A stretch of 64,000 nt of DNA from Roseivirga sp. (GTDB lineage: Bacteria; Bacteroidota; Bacteroidia; Cytophagales; Cyclobacteriaceae): the NCBI GenBank assembly GCA_029262895.1, contig JAJCYM010000029.1, forward strand, positions 24,776-88,775, given 5' to 3'. Shown here one piece after another: positions 1-7,978 of the stretch; within the stretch, counting starts at the first letter, position 1, and each line of letters starts with the position of its first letter. Position numbers and translations under genes: made by a program. Under the pieces are notes generated by a model, which saw only the letters and a program-made list of their open reading frames with translations, was not told the DNA's origin and made no database searches.

Positions 1-1
1 A

Positions 2-271
2 GTATTGGGTGCTTCTCTGGGGGACATATTACGACTATTAGCTTCCACATTCACACCTTCCTTTATTATAGGAAGCTTAATGGCCTGGGTACTGCTGTAT
101 TTTGGTGGAATGTCATGGTTAGATAACTACGCTTTCAGAATCAATCTGCAATGGCAGTTTTTTATGATCCCTGTGATCTTTGTTCTGGCACTGGCGATTT
201 TGACTATTGGTTTTCAAGCACTTCGCGCCACAAAGGCCGAACCTGCTCAAATATTAAGAAATAATGATTAG
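2..271 (+). CDS. FtsX/MacB-family ABC transporter permease, C-terminal end only
   Basis: This is the last part of an integral membrane permease cut by the window edge. The reading frame is open from base 2 and begins VLGAS, the end of the usual IRKVLGAS loop found just before the last membrane helices of FtsX/MacB permeases. Two or three hydrophobic segments follow, and the protein ends in the typical tail A-x-P-A-x-I-L-R-N. The same ending (PTEILRNE, PIKALRSE) is seen in the two full-length permeases at 21228 and 25163. These proteins work with a cytoplasmic MacB-like ATPase to extrude peptides or lipids or to send mechanical signals; no ATPase lies in the window. A PadR regulator follows after only 3 bases. 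Confidence 0.9.
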   Translation, partial: VLGASLGDILRLLASTFTPSFIIGSLMAWVLLYFGGMSWLDNYAFRINLQWQFFMIPVIFVLALAILTIGFQALRATKAEPAQILRNND

Positions 272-274
272 CCT

Positions 275-613
275 ATGAAAAGCACGGATTTAGGAGCATT
301 TGAAGAAATCGCCTTGATGGCCATTGGCATACTTGGCAAAGAAGCCTATGGTGTAACTATTAAGGATGAAATCGAGAAACAAACCAGAAGAAGACCCAGT
401 GTCGGGGCGCTGCATTCTGCCTTGTACCGTCTTGAGGAGAAGGGCTATGTAAAGTCCTTTGAGGCTGGTGCCACTGCTGAAAGAGGAGGGAGAAGAAAGC
501 GCTTCTACGAGATGACGGCAGCTGGTAAGGAAGTACTGCTGAAGGCCTATGAGCTTCGAAGTGGAATGTTGAATTTAATACCAGGCATTGATCTGGGTAA
601 CCAAAGCTCTTAG
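275..613 (+). CDS. PadR-family transcriptional regulator
   Basis: A 112-residue winged-helix DNA-binding protein. The N-terminal half carries the PadR pattern: YGVTIKDEIE (about residues 25-34), the recognition region GALHSALYRLEEKGYV (44-59), and the wing GGRRKRFYEMTAAG (71-84). The family usually represses neighbouring efflux or transport genes as a dimer and releases DNA when a ligand binds. The gene sits 3 bases behind an FtsX permease and 5 bases before a cytochrome gene, so it is probably cotranscribed with the permease and may control it. The family assignment is firm; the target is inferred from position. Confidence 0.9.
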   Translation: MKSTDLGAFEEIALMAIGILGKEAYGVTIKDEIEKQTRRRPSVGALHSALYRLEEKGYVKSFEAGATAERGGRRKRFYEMTAAGKEVLLKAYELRSGMLNLIPGIDLGNQSS

Positions 614-618
614 GACAT

Positions 619-1266
619 ATGGAAAAGAACATAGTACTGATTCATGCCGGTTTGGGCGTGCTATTCCTCCTCTATTTACTAATCAGGTTGTTTATCTCAC
701 TATTCGGGCTTTCAGACAAGGAGTACCAAAATACAATCAGGGCCAAATTCAGAATTCCTGACTGGGTTTTTATTGTTCTGATTACGATTACGGGGCTGTA
801 CCCCATAGTGCTGATCGGACAATTCGAGTTGTATCACATATTAAAAACGTTGTCTCTTGCCCTGCTTATTTGGCTCAGTAGGTATAAGAAAAGTCTCAAT
901 TTTGCAGCAGCAAGCTTAATGGCCATTGTCCTCACCATTTTTGCTGCCTTCACTTCCTTTTCTGATAAACCAACCTTTCCGAGGAAGGCCAGTACTTTCG
1001 AAAAGGATCATCCCGAGATAGCCCAGTTGCCTCTAATAGAGAAGGGGCGAACAATATTCACGACCCTATGTGTCCAATGTCATGGCAGCGATGGTACCAT
1101 GGGGAGGTTCGGGGCGGCTGATTTATCCCAGTCGAAGCTTGACCTTGAGGAGAAGATAGAGATGATCACAAACGGAAGCCCTTTAACGGTGATGCGTTCG
1201 TTTAAAGACCAACTCTCTGAAGATGAAATTGTGGCGGTTGCCACTTATATAGAAGCCTTGAAGTAG
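619..1266 (+). CDS. Membrane-anchored cytochrome c with SirB2-like N-terminal domain
   Basis: A 215-residue protein with two parts. Residues 1-112 form about four membrane helices resembling the SirB2 family. The C-terminal part (about 135-215) is a single-haem cytochrome c domain with the haem site CVQCH at 151-155 and a likely distal ligand Met191. The cytochrome domain should face the periplasm and carry electrons; partner and pathway are unknown. The SirB2-like assignment rests on the helix layout and is less sure than the cytochrome call. It starts 5 bases after the padR stop, so it may be part of that transcript, although its function looks unrelated. Confidence 0.85.
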   Translation: MEKNIVLIHAGLGVLFLLYLLIRLFISLFGLSDKEYQNTIRAKFRIPDWVFIVLITITGLYPIVLIGQFELYHILKTLSLALLIWLSRYKKSLNFAAASLMAIVLTIFAAFTSFSDKPTFPRKASTFEKDHPEIAQLPLIEKGRTIFTTLCVQCHGSDGTMGRFGAADLSQSKLDLEEKIEMITNGSPLTVMRSFKDQLSEDEIVAVATYIEALK

Positions 1267-1315
1267 AAATACAACCGTATACTTGTACTTTCGTATCAGT
1301 CCACAAAAAGAATTT

Positions 1316-1792
1316 ATGCGGTATATTTTCGTAATTATCCTTCTCGGTTTTTCAGTTGCCGGAATAGCTCAATCTGAGGAATACCAGAAAAAAAAGAAAT
1401 CTAAACTAGCTGTAAAGTCCCCCTTTGAGAAGATTTGGGATGGTGAACTACCAGCTGACGTGGTTTATAAGGACAAGGAGATTATCGCCTTTGTGCCTTT
1501 ACGAAGACAGACTCCGGTTCATTTTCTCATTGTACCTAAAAAACGCATTACGACCATCACGGATTTGGAAGATTCGGATGCAGGGCTCGTTGGAAGAATG
1601 TTTATAGTGGCCCGAAATCTGGCCAAGAAACACGGTATTTCTGAGACTGGATTTCGGCTTGCTATCAATACAAATGAGGATGCTGGTCAATCAGTATTTC
1701 ACCTACATATTCACTTGATGGGAGGCATGAAGACCGGGCCAATGGTGACCCAGTCTTATGTTGATCCGAATGCAAAAAAGGAGAAAGACTAG
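1316..1792 (+). CDS. HIT-family protein with signal peptide
   Basis: A histidine-triad protein of 158 residues from the start chosen here. The hallmark H-x-H-x-H motif is HLHIHLMGG, with histidines at about 129, 131 and 133; the family hydrolyses nucleotide phosphoramidates or related nucleotide conjugates through the middle histidine. The open frame extends upstream to 1283, but the Met at 1316 begins a good signal peptide (MRYIFVIILLGFSVAGIAQ), so I prefer it. HIT proteins are usually cytoplasmic, so an exported form is unusual; it is followed by a lysine-rich stretch (EYQKKKKSK). The gene ends 5 bases from the convergent TlpA-like gene. Confidence 0.85.
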   Translation: MRYIFVIILLGFSVAGIAQSEEYQKKKKSKLAVKSPFEKIWDGELPADVVYKDKEIIAFVPLRRQTPVHFLIVPKKRITTITDLEDSDAGLVGRMFIVARNLAKKHGISETGFRLAINTNEDAGQSVFHLHIHLMGGMKTGPMVTQSYVDPNAKKEKD

Positions 1793-1797
1793 ATGGC

Positions 1798-3045
1798 TTA
1801 TTTTTCTTCAGACAAAACCAACATGTCAATTTTCCTTTTGGCCTTTTCCAACTTGAGCCCCAGCTTTGCCATAGCTTCTTGAAAACTCCCTTTATCCTCG
1901 GGAGCATAGGAAAAATCGAATTCATAGAATCCTTCTATGCCTGTCTCATCGATTACTGGTAGACTTGTCAGACCATGTGATTCAAGATAGTTACCAAATT
2001 TTTTCACAGGTGCTCCGGCCATTTTGAAATAGTCGCCTCTGGATGATCCACCACCCGGTTTTTCAACCTTTATTGCAGTAAAGGGGTTGGTGTCATGCTT
2101 TTTCAATACAAAAACATCCATTTCGCGTTTCTCTATTCTTGCCTTTATGTGTAGCATTTCATTCAATTCTTCTTTTAAGATATCGAAGAGCTTAGTCGCA
2201 TCCTTTTCGGCCACAATTAAGTCCATGCAATACCGGTTCTTAGGATCATCAAAATTGTCATATGATGGATTTTCTTCAGCAAACACGAGTCGCTTACGGC
2301 TTGTGACCTGGAATGCCGACATGTACATATTAGCAATAGTTGTATTTAAACTGCTAATCCTTCTTTTTGAAAAAACACCTCTTCCTCTTGTGGTAAACCC
2401 TGGTATGTTAGGATTTCCAGGTTGAAGTACGAAATACTCTACTGTGCTGCTATCTACATCGAAATAATCATCTTTGAACATGTCGAATTCCATATTGTCC
2501 TTCTTAATAGGGAGATCGATTGCTTCTCCATTGATTACTTTTCGAATAACCTCCTTGGTAACGTCTTTGGAATTCGTGATTGCAAGCACCTTTCCTTCGG
2601 CATTCATTAATACGGTATGTGGCAAAGCGCGATAGGGGAATAGCTTTCGGAGCATTTCTGCTCCGTCCCTCAAATAGGTGAAACTGTAGGGTCTTTTCTT
2701 AGCGAACTTTTCGAGTCGATTTTTTTCCTCATGACTCACCGATAGAATTGCCAATTGGTTGTTAAATTCTTTTTGTAGTTCATCCAGACGAGGCATTTCA
2801 ACGATGCAGGCCCCACACCAGGTAGCCCAGAAGTCAATTAAAATCAATTTCCCTGCGATGAGTTTTGTCAAGTCAAGTGTCGAAGCATTTTCTGACAATT
2901 TCTCGAGGTTGATTGCTGATAGCATATCATTTATTGGGATCGTTTGACCAATTTCTACCCCCTGACCTAAAACATCGTCCTGGGAAAAAACGAAACTTGT
3001 TTGCATGCATAAGAACACGCTGAGTAATAACCTTTTTGTTTTCAT
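1798..3045 (-). CDS. TlpA-like thioredoxin fused to a DUF3738 domain
   Basis: An exported protein of 415 residues. A signal peptide (MKTKRLLLSVFLCMQTSFVFS) supports the start at 3045 rather than the in-frame Met at 3078. Residues of about 35-175 form a TlpA/ResA-like thioredoxin domain with the redox pair in FWATWCGAC (Cys77 and Cys80). From about residue 185 to the end the sequence matches the DUF3738 (TIGR03435) pattern, with its closing blocks LPVIDETGIEGFYEF and LGLKLEKAKRKIDMLVL. The thioredoxin part probably reduces or isomerises disulfides in the periplasm; the function of DUF3738 is unknown. The gene diverges from the two-component pair at 3170, about 125 bases away. Confidence 0.85.
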   Translation of the reverse strand: MKTKRLLLSVFLCMQTSFVFSQDDVLGQGVEIGQTIPINDMLSAINLEKLSENASTLDLTKLIAGKLILIDFWATWCGACIVEMPRLDELQKEFNNQLAILSVSHEEKNRLEKFAKKRPYSFTYLRDGAEMLRKLFPYRALPHTVLMNAEGKVLAITNSKDVTKEVIRKVINGEAIDLPIKKDNMEFDMFKDDYFDVDSSTVEYFVLQPGNPNIPGFTTRGRGVFSKRRISSLNTTIANMYMSAFQVTSRKRLVFAEENPSYDNFDDPKNRYCMDLIVAEKDATKLFDILKEELNEMLHIKARIEKREMDVFVLKKHDTNPFTAIKVEKPGGGSSRGDYFKMAGAPVKKFGNYLESHGLTSLPVIDETGIEGFYEFDFSYAPEDKGSFQEAMAKLGLKLEKAKRKIDMLVLSEEK

Positions 3046-3169
3046 AACATTTAATTTTTCTTCTAAAGTATGTTGCAAGTCTATGCGCTATAGTTAAGGG
3101 TTGTGGAAAGAAGTGTAAATGTTTGTTAATGCATTCTTTATAAGGACTGCCAGCCTTTATATTTAAACG

Positions 3170-4618
3170 ATGATCAAGCCCCAAAAACCCTTAGTAATGC
3201 TCATAGTAATCTCATTACTGACGGTCATTGTCTTGCAAGGATATTATGCCTATCAGGACTTTAGGCTAAAGACAGAAGACTATCAAAGAGATATAAACAC
3301 AGCTTTGGTGGAAGCTATTGACTGGGCAGATAAAGTCAGGATTGACTCAATACAGTTACGATTTGGCACAGAGTTAAGAGATTCATCTATGTACCATATT
3401 GAGCCATCGGCTAACAGGGATACGGTCAGAATTATCGATGCGCGTACTGGTATTATACGTTCTTCTATTATCGTTCGAGATCGAGAGAGGCGATTATTCA
3501 ACAGCGAGGAACTGTATGAGTTGGTACTAAAACGAAATAGAGGGCTGTTGGAAGACAATATAGTGACCTATTGGGCCGATTCCCTAGGGAAAGTGCTCAA
3601 TGAATATATGGGTACCATCAGAATGTCTCGTGACGAACTTAATAGTGCTTTTGACAGGGCATTAGAAAAGAGGTCGATTGCATCGGAATACAAGCTTATA
3701 TACCTGAAAAGGGACTCCGTGTTTGAAGCGGATAATGAAGAGGACATCATGGTAACGCTCACTCAGGAGTTGAGAATGGCAGATGCTCATAAAGTCTTAG
3801 CGGTTTTCGAAAAACCGTTTATTGGTATACTCATAAGGTCATGGAAAGTGCTTGCTATTTCGCTGTTGGTATTGGCAATTTTGGGATACAGTTTTTCATT
3901 TTTGTTGAAGACTATTAACAGACAGAGGCGCCTTTCAGAGTTGAAGGATGATTTCATTGACAACGTAACTCATGAGTTGCTCACTCCAATTTCTACCTTG
4001 AGTTTGGCACTGGAAAGTATGCACAAAGATGAGGTGTTGGCAGATACCGAGAAAACTATTCGTTACCTCAATGTCTCGCAGCTTGAGCTCAACAGAATTT
4101 CCGACTTGGTTCAGAACGTACTTTTAACAAGTATTTATGATGACGGAAAACCATCTCTTAATATTCAGAGATTCGATTTAAATCAACTTATAAAAGGAGC
4201 CATAGAATACCATAAAGCCACTTCGACCAAACCTTTGCAAGTCATTTTTGATGAGAAGGATGAAGTAAGCCTGATTGCTGACAAACAGCATTTTGCCAAT
4301 GTGATCCACAATCTCATGGACAATGCAATCAAGTATTCTCATGAAGAAGGAGTTGAAATAAAGATAGATATCGAGAAGAAACCCGATAAAATTCAAGTAA
4401 GACTAGCCGATAATGGCAAGGGAATCCCAAAGGGAGATCAGGTAAGCGTCTTCGATAAATTTCACAGAGTCGTTTCAAATGACGTCCATGACGTTAAGGG
4501 TTTGGGAGTAGGCTTGTACTATGTTAAAACTATTCTGGCACAAATGAATGGAGATATTTTCTTGTCAGGATCAACAAAAAAAGGAAGCACTTTTCTGATA
4601 ACCATGAGTAATAGCTAA
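3170..4618 (+). CDS. Sensor histidine kinase
   Basis: A 482-residue membrane kinase. Helices at about 8-25 and 225-247 flank a roughly 200-residue periplasmic sensor region with no recognisable domain. The HisKA box is DNVTHELLTPIS with phospho-acceptor His268; the common Lys or Arg after HEL is a Leu here. The ATPase domain shows the N box NLMDNAIKYS (381-390), G1 DNGKGIP (414-420) and G2 GLGVGLY (444-450). The stop codon TAA is directly followed by the ATG of the response regulator, so the two are translationally linked and form a cognate pair. The signal is unknown. Confidence 0.93.
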   Translation: MIKPQKPLVMLIVISLLTVIVLQGYYAYQDFRLKTEDYQRDINTALVEAIDWADKVRIDSIQLRFGTELRDSSMYHIEPSANRDTVRIIDARTGIIRSSIIVRDRERRLFNSEELYELVLKRNRGLLEDNIVTYWADSLGKVLNEYMGTIRMSRDELNSAFDRALEKRSIASEYKLIYLKRDSVFEADNEEDIMVTLTQELRMADAHKVLAVFEKPFIGILIRSWKVLAISLLVLAILGYSFSFLLKTINRQRRLSELKDDFIDNVTHELLTPISTLSLALESMHKDEVLADTEKTIRYLNVSQLELNRISDLVQNVLLTSIYDDGKPSLNIQRFDLNQLIKGAIEYHKATSTKPLQVIFDEKDEVSLIADKQHFANVIHNLMDNAIKYSHEEGVEIKIDIEKKPDKIQVRLADNGKGIPKGDQVSVFDKFHRVVSNDVHDVKGLGVGLYYVKTILAQMNGDIFLSGSTKKGSTFLITMSNS

Positions 4619-5320
4619 ATGAAGAACCTGGTTAAAGTGCTTTTGGTCGAGGATGAACTGTCATTGGCCATGTTGGTGAAAGAGAATCTAGAAGAAGAAG
4701 GCTATGAAGTGTGCCATTGTGAAAATGGGGATATGGCCTTGAAGTCCTTTTTCTCTGAGAAACCAGACCTCGTAATACTCGATGTGATGATGCCAAAAAT
4801 CAATGGTTTCAACGTGGCCAAAACTATCAGAAACACCGACAGAAAGACACCAATACTGTTTCTCACAGCCAAAGTACAGGTTAAAGATGTGGTCAAGGGT
4901 TTTGAGTCTGGGGGAAATGATTATATCCGTAAACCCTTTAGCATTGAGGAGCTTTTGATCAGAATGCGCGTAATGCTGAATGATGAACGCCTAATAGACA
5001 AAGCAGCCGAGAATGACGAGGTGATCTTTGAATTGGGAGCCTATTTATTTGATAGTAGAAAGTTGTTGATCCGAGACAAACTAGGGGGTGAGACAAAACT
5101 TACTGCCAGAGAATCTGAACTGTTAAAGCTATTATGCCAAAACCAAAATCAGCTGCTTACCAAGAAGAGTATTCTGCTCAAAGTTTGGGATGATGATTCT
5201 TTTTTTAACTCTCGAAGCATGGATGTTTTTATTTCGCGACTGCGTAAATACCTGAAAGAAGAGTCACAGGTTAATATCATCAACGTTAGGGGAGTTGGTT
5301 ATAAGTTACTGGTGGATTGA
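4619..5320 (+). CDS. OmpR/PhoB-family response regulator
   Basis: A 233-residue regulator with an N-terminal receiver domain (acidic pocket E11/D12, phosphorylated Asp55 in VILDVMMPK, conserved Lys in IRKPFS) and a C-terminal winged-helix DNA-binding domain from about residue 130 (LTARESELLKLL, then SRSMDVFISRLRKYL and the closing VRGVGYKLLV). It begins immediately after the stop of the histidine kinase and is its evident partner. Target genes cannot be read from the sequence; the divergent TlpA-DUF3738 gene is a candidate because of its position. Confidence 0.95.
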   Translation: MKNLVKVLLVEDELSLAMLVKENLEEEGYEVCHCENGDMALKSFFSEKPDLVILDVMMPKINGFNVAKTIRNTDRKTPILFLTAKVQVKDVVKGFESGGNDYIRKPFSIEELLIRMRVMLNDERLIDKAAENDEVIFELGAYLFDSRKLLIRDKLGGETKLTARESELLKLLCQNQNQLLTKKSILLKVWDDDSFFNSRSMDVFISRLRKYLKEESQVNIINVRGVGYKLLVD

Positions 5321-5358
5321 TCGACCATTTTCAGATCAATCAATCCAAAAATTAGTCT

Positions 5359-5868
5359 TTAGAATATCAGTGCTTTTCCTTTGGCCCAATCTGCCTCCGA
5401 AACTTTATGTCCATTGATATCATTGGTATCCCAATCCTGGGCGATTTTCCACTGGCCGGATTCTTTTCTCAGCACCACATGAAAGCGAGCGTAGTAATTT
5501 TGCTCTTCCTGGTTGGGCACCTTAACAGAGATTTTATAATAGCCTACTTCATAACCCATATTGCCTGAATAGACGCGATGTTCAAACCAGAATTGGATGT
5601 TCCTTTCGGCAGTACCACCCGAACCTTTTTGCATATTGGCAGTATTACTTTTTTTATATTCTTCCCCAACTTTGATTTCCCAGGCGTTGACCCGAAGTAC
5701 ATCATCTGTATGTATGCTGTTGAACACTTTGTGATCATTGGCTTTCCAGGATTCGACAAAGGTTTTCCACAGAGTTTCATTGACCTCTTTCTCAATGTCT
5801 TTCTGAGCGAATACAGAAGACGTGATAAATAGAAAGAGTAGGGTGATAATTGTTTTTTGAGTTTTCAT
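5359..5868 (-). CDS. Exported NTF2-like (DUF4440/SnoaL-type) protein
   Basis: A 169-residue protein with a signal peptide (MKTQKTIITLLFLFITSSVFAQ) followed by one NTF2-like fold of the DUF4440/SnoaL kind. It shows the usual opening helix W-x-x-F-V-E-S-W-K-x-N-D, the strand DDVLRVNAW, and the late strands YYARFHVVLRKESGQWKIAQDWD. Such domains bind small molecules or act as simple hydrolases or isomerases; no catalytic residues can be assigned. It is convergent with the response regulator gene and lies downstream of the AraC-type gene at 5940 on the same strand, 71 bases away, so the two may be linked. Confidence 0.8.
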   Translation of the reverse strand: MKTQKTIITLLFLFITSSVFAQKDIEKEVNETLWKTFVESWKANDHKVFNSIHTDDVLRVNAWEIKVGEEYKKSNTANMQKGSGGTAERNIQFWFEHRVYSGNMGYEVGYYKISVKVPNQEEQNYYARFHVVLRKESGQWKIAQDWDTNDINGHKVSEADWAKGKALIF

Positions 5869-5939
5869 ATTGTCTTTTGTTTCAACAATAGAAATGAAAA
5901 AACAACCCCCAAGCTCTTCATATTATAATCCGGGGATGC

Positions 5940-6983
5940 TTATTCAGGATTATTTTCCTTTCGAAATTGGTTCGGTGGGGTTCCGACCATTTTTTTAAAT
6001 ACCGTATTAAAGGTGGAAAGCCCATTGAATCCACACTCAAAAGCAATGGCAACAATTTTGGTTTTTCGGTGCAATGGATCGCTGAGTAAAGCTTTGGCTT
6101 TTTCTATCCTATGTTGATTGATATAATCGGTAAAACTCCTCTGGTGTTCTGTATTGATGAGTTGGGAAAGGGCATTTGGAGAGATACCTAATTCTTTTGC
6201 CAATTTGGAGAGTGATAAATTTGAGTCCAGATATCTTGAATCATGAATCACCACTTGTTCCAATTGTCTTTTAAGGGTTTCGGATTGTGCTGATTTGATT
6301 GATGAGCCAGGATACCTATGTTGAAAGAATGCAAAGAACCGTCCTTTGCCCAGGACCAAGGCACTAACAAAGTAAATGCCAAGGGCATAAAGTACGGCCC
6401 CTCCAATATATCCGATGTACTTAAAGAGGGCGGGAGAGTAGGCCAAAAGCAACAACCCGCAAATAATGAGCAGGTTGCGAAGCCATTTTAAGCCCTCATT
6501 GAAACCTTCTGTTTTTAGCGCTTTTACAAAGACCCATGTAGCGCCTACAAAGTAAGCCAGTATAGAAATATAGGAGAGCCAAAGGCCCCAGGAAGCCCAG
6601 GAAGCCCATTCTTGAAAAGGGCTATAAGCCATCATCAGTGCATATGGTGCAAAATGCCAGAGATAGCCCTTGGTGAACCTGAATTTGTCATTGGTCCGGA
6701 TCAAAAAGAACAGCAGGAATAATGGACCAATAGCAAACTGATGGGTGATGCCAATATTCACCAATAGACGCCATATCTCAGGAGACATTTGAATATCAGG
6801 ATCGATTTGCCTGATATGAACCACAATGTTCTTTGCAATTCTAATGCTCGTAGCAAAAAGTAGCAGGGCAAAAATTTTATCTGCCTGTTTCGATTTATTT
6901 CGAAACCATAAAATCAAAGAAAAAAGGATTCCCTGAATAGCTCCGAAAGCAGCAAAAAGTGTGATTAAATCTACCCTGAACAT
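5940..6983 (-). CDS. Transmembrane AraC-family regulator (seven helices plus HTH)
   Basis: A 347-residue protein with about seven membrane helices over residues 5-215 and a C-terminal AraC-type double helix-turn-helix of about 100 residues. The DNA-binding part contains LSLSKLAKELGISPNALSQLIN and the second HTH hallmark AFECGFNGLSTFNTVFKKMVGTPPNQFRK. This layout is common in Bacteroidota and suggests a membrane-bound regulator that senses a signal in or at the membrane. Two more with the same design lie at 56524 and 59216. The neighbouring NTF2-like gene downstream is a possible target. Confidence 0.9.
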   Translation of the reverse strand: MFRVDLITLFAAFGAIQGILFSLILWFRNKSKQADKIFALLLFATSIRIAKNIVVHIRQIDPDIQMSPEIWRLLVNIGITHQFAIGPLFLLFFLIRTNDKFRFTKGYLWHFAPYALMMAYSPFQEWASWASWGLWLSYISILAYFVGATWVFVKALKTEGFNEGLKWLRNLLIICGLLLLAYSPALFKYIGYIGGAVLYALGIYFVSALVLGKGRFFAFFQHRYPGSSIKSAQSETLKRQLEQVVIHDSRYLDSNLSLSKLAKELGISPNALSQLINTEHQRSFTDYINQHRIEKAKALLSDPLHRKTKIVAIAFECGFNGLSTFNTVFKKMVGTPPNQFRKENNPE

Positions 6984-7113
6984 AGGAATCGAATCATATT
7001 ACAATTCAATCAAAAAAAGGCAGCCTATCAACAATATTAGTCCCCGAATTATAAGATTGGGGATTAATAAACATATTTTTCGGTCGGTATTCATTCTAGT
7101 AGCCAAGACTTTT

Positions 7114-7121
7114 TAATTTTG
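7114..7121 (+). promoter_or_regulatory. Candidate -7 promoter element of yebC-family gene
   Basis: TAATTTTG matches the Bacteroidota -7 consensus TAnnTTTG exactly and lies 26 bases before the start codon at 7147. No clear -33 TTG box is seen at the usual distance, so this is a candidate only. Confidence 0.4.
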
Positions 7122-7146
7122 ATTCGATTTTAAGCAGACAATAAAG

Positions 7147-7875
7147 ATGGGTAGAGCATTTGAATTTCGTAAGGGAAGAAAAATGAAACGCTGGGGGATG
7201 ATGTCCCGCGTTTTTCCAAAGCTAGGTAAGGCCATTACCATGGCAGCCAAAGAGGGGGGGGCTGATCCGGACATGAATGCTGCACTGCGCACAGCAATCC
7301 AAAATGCCAAGGCGCAGAATATGCCGAAGGACAATATTGATGGTGCAATCAAGAGGGCTACAAGTAAAGATGTCGAGGCTTTTGTAGAGATGAACTACGA
7401 GGGGAAAGGACCTCATGGTGTGTTGGTCTTTGTGGAATGTGCCACGGACAATCAAAATCGTACTGTAGCAAATGTAAAATCCTATTTCAATAAGTTGGAT
7501 GGCAGCCTGGTTCCAACGGGCTCTTTAGAATTCATGTTTGCAAGAAAGGCCGTGTTTGAATTTGACAAAACAGAGGACATGGACCTGGAGGAACTTGAAT
7601 TCGAATTGATAGATGCTGGTCTAGAAGAAATTGAGGAGCACACCGATGAGGAAGAAGAGGTCACAACTGTCTACGTATATGGAGACTATACCAACTTTGG
7701 CTCACTTCAAACTGCCCTTGAAGGAATGTCGATAGAGGTGAAAAGCGCGAATCTTAAACGCTTTCCCACAACACCTGTTGAATTTACTGATGAACAGGTT
7801 GAGGAGATTGAAAAACTCCTTGATAAGCTTGAGGAGGACGATGACGTTCAGGCGGTTTATTCGAATATTGCTTAA
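7147..7875 (+). CDS. YebC/PmpR (TACO1) family protein
   Basis: A 242-residue protein of the YebC/PmpR family. It has the family's N-terminal block ([18 protein letters not shown]), the [22 protein letters not shown] helix, the [21 protein letters not shown] core and the acidic middle domain ending in the [10 protein letters not shown] tail. The family was annotated as transcriptional regulators; members, including human TACO1, are now linked to translation, notably at proline stretches. The N terminus [19 protein letters not shown] is the Bacteroidota form. It appears to be a single-gene unit, with 103 bases to the following peptidase gene. Confidence 0.93.
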   Translation: MGRAFEFRKGRKMKRWGMMSRVFPKLGKAITMAAKEGGADPDMNAALRTAIQNAKAQNMPKDNIDGAIKRATSKDVEAFVEMNYEGKGPHGVLVFVECATDNQNRTVANVKSYFNKLDGSLVPTGSLEFMFARKAVFEFDKTEDMDLEELEFELIDAGLEEIEEHTDEEEEVTTVYVYGDYTNFGSLQTALEGMSIEVKSANLKRFPTTPVEFTDEQVEEIEKLLDKLEEDDDVQAVYSNIA

Positions 7876-7978
7876 GATAATTTTCAATTCAAGACTGGCC
7901 GCTTGCCTTTGGTGTAGCATTAATTCTCCTTTTGAAAAATAGGTTGTAGATTCAACCTGATAACAAAAACTCAGAAAC

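Noticed and set aside
5314..5346. Inverted repeat GGATTGATC...GATCAAT between convergent genes
   Set aside because: The arms pair imperfectly, overlap a stop codon and are not followed by a T run on either side, so I do not call a terminator.
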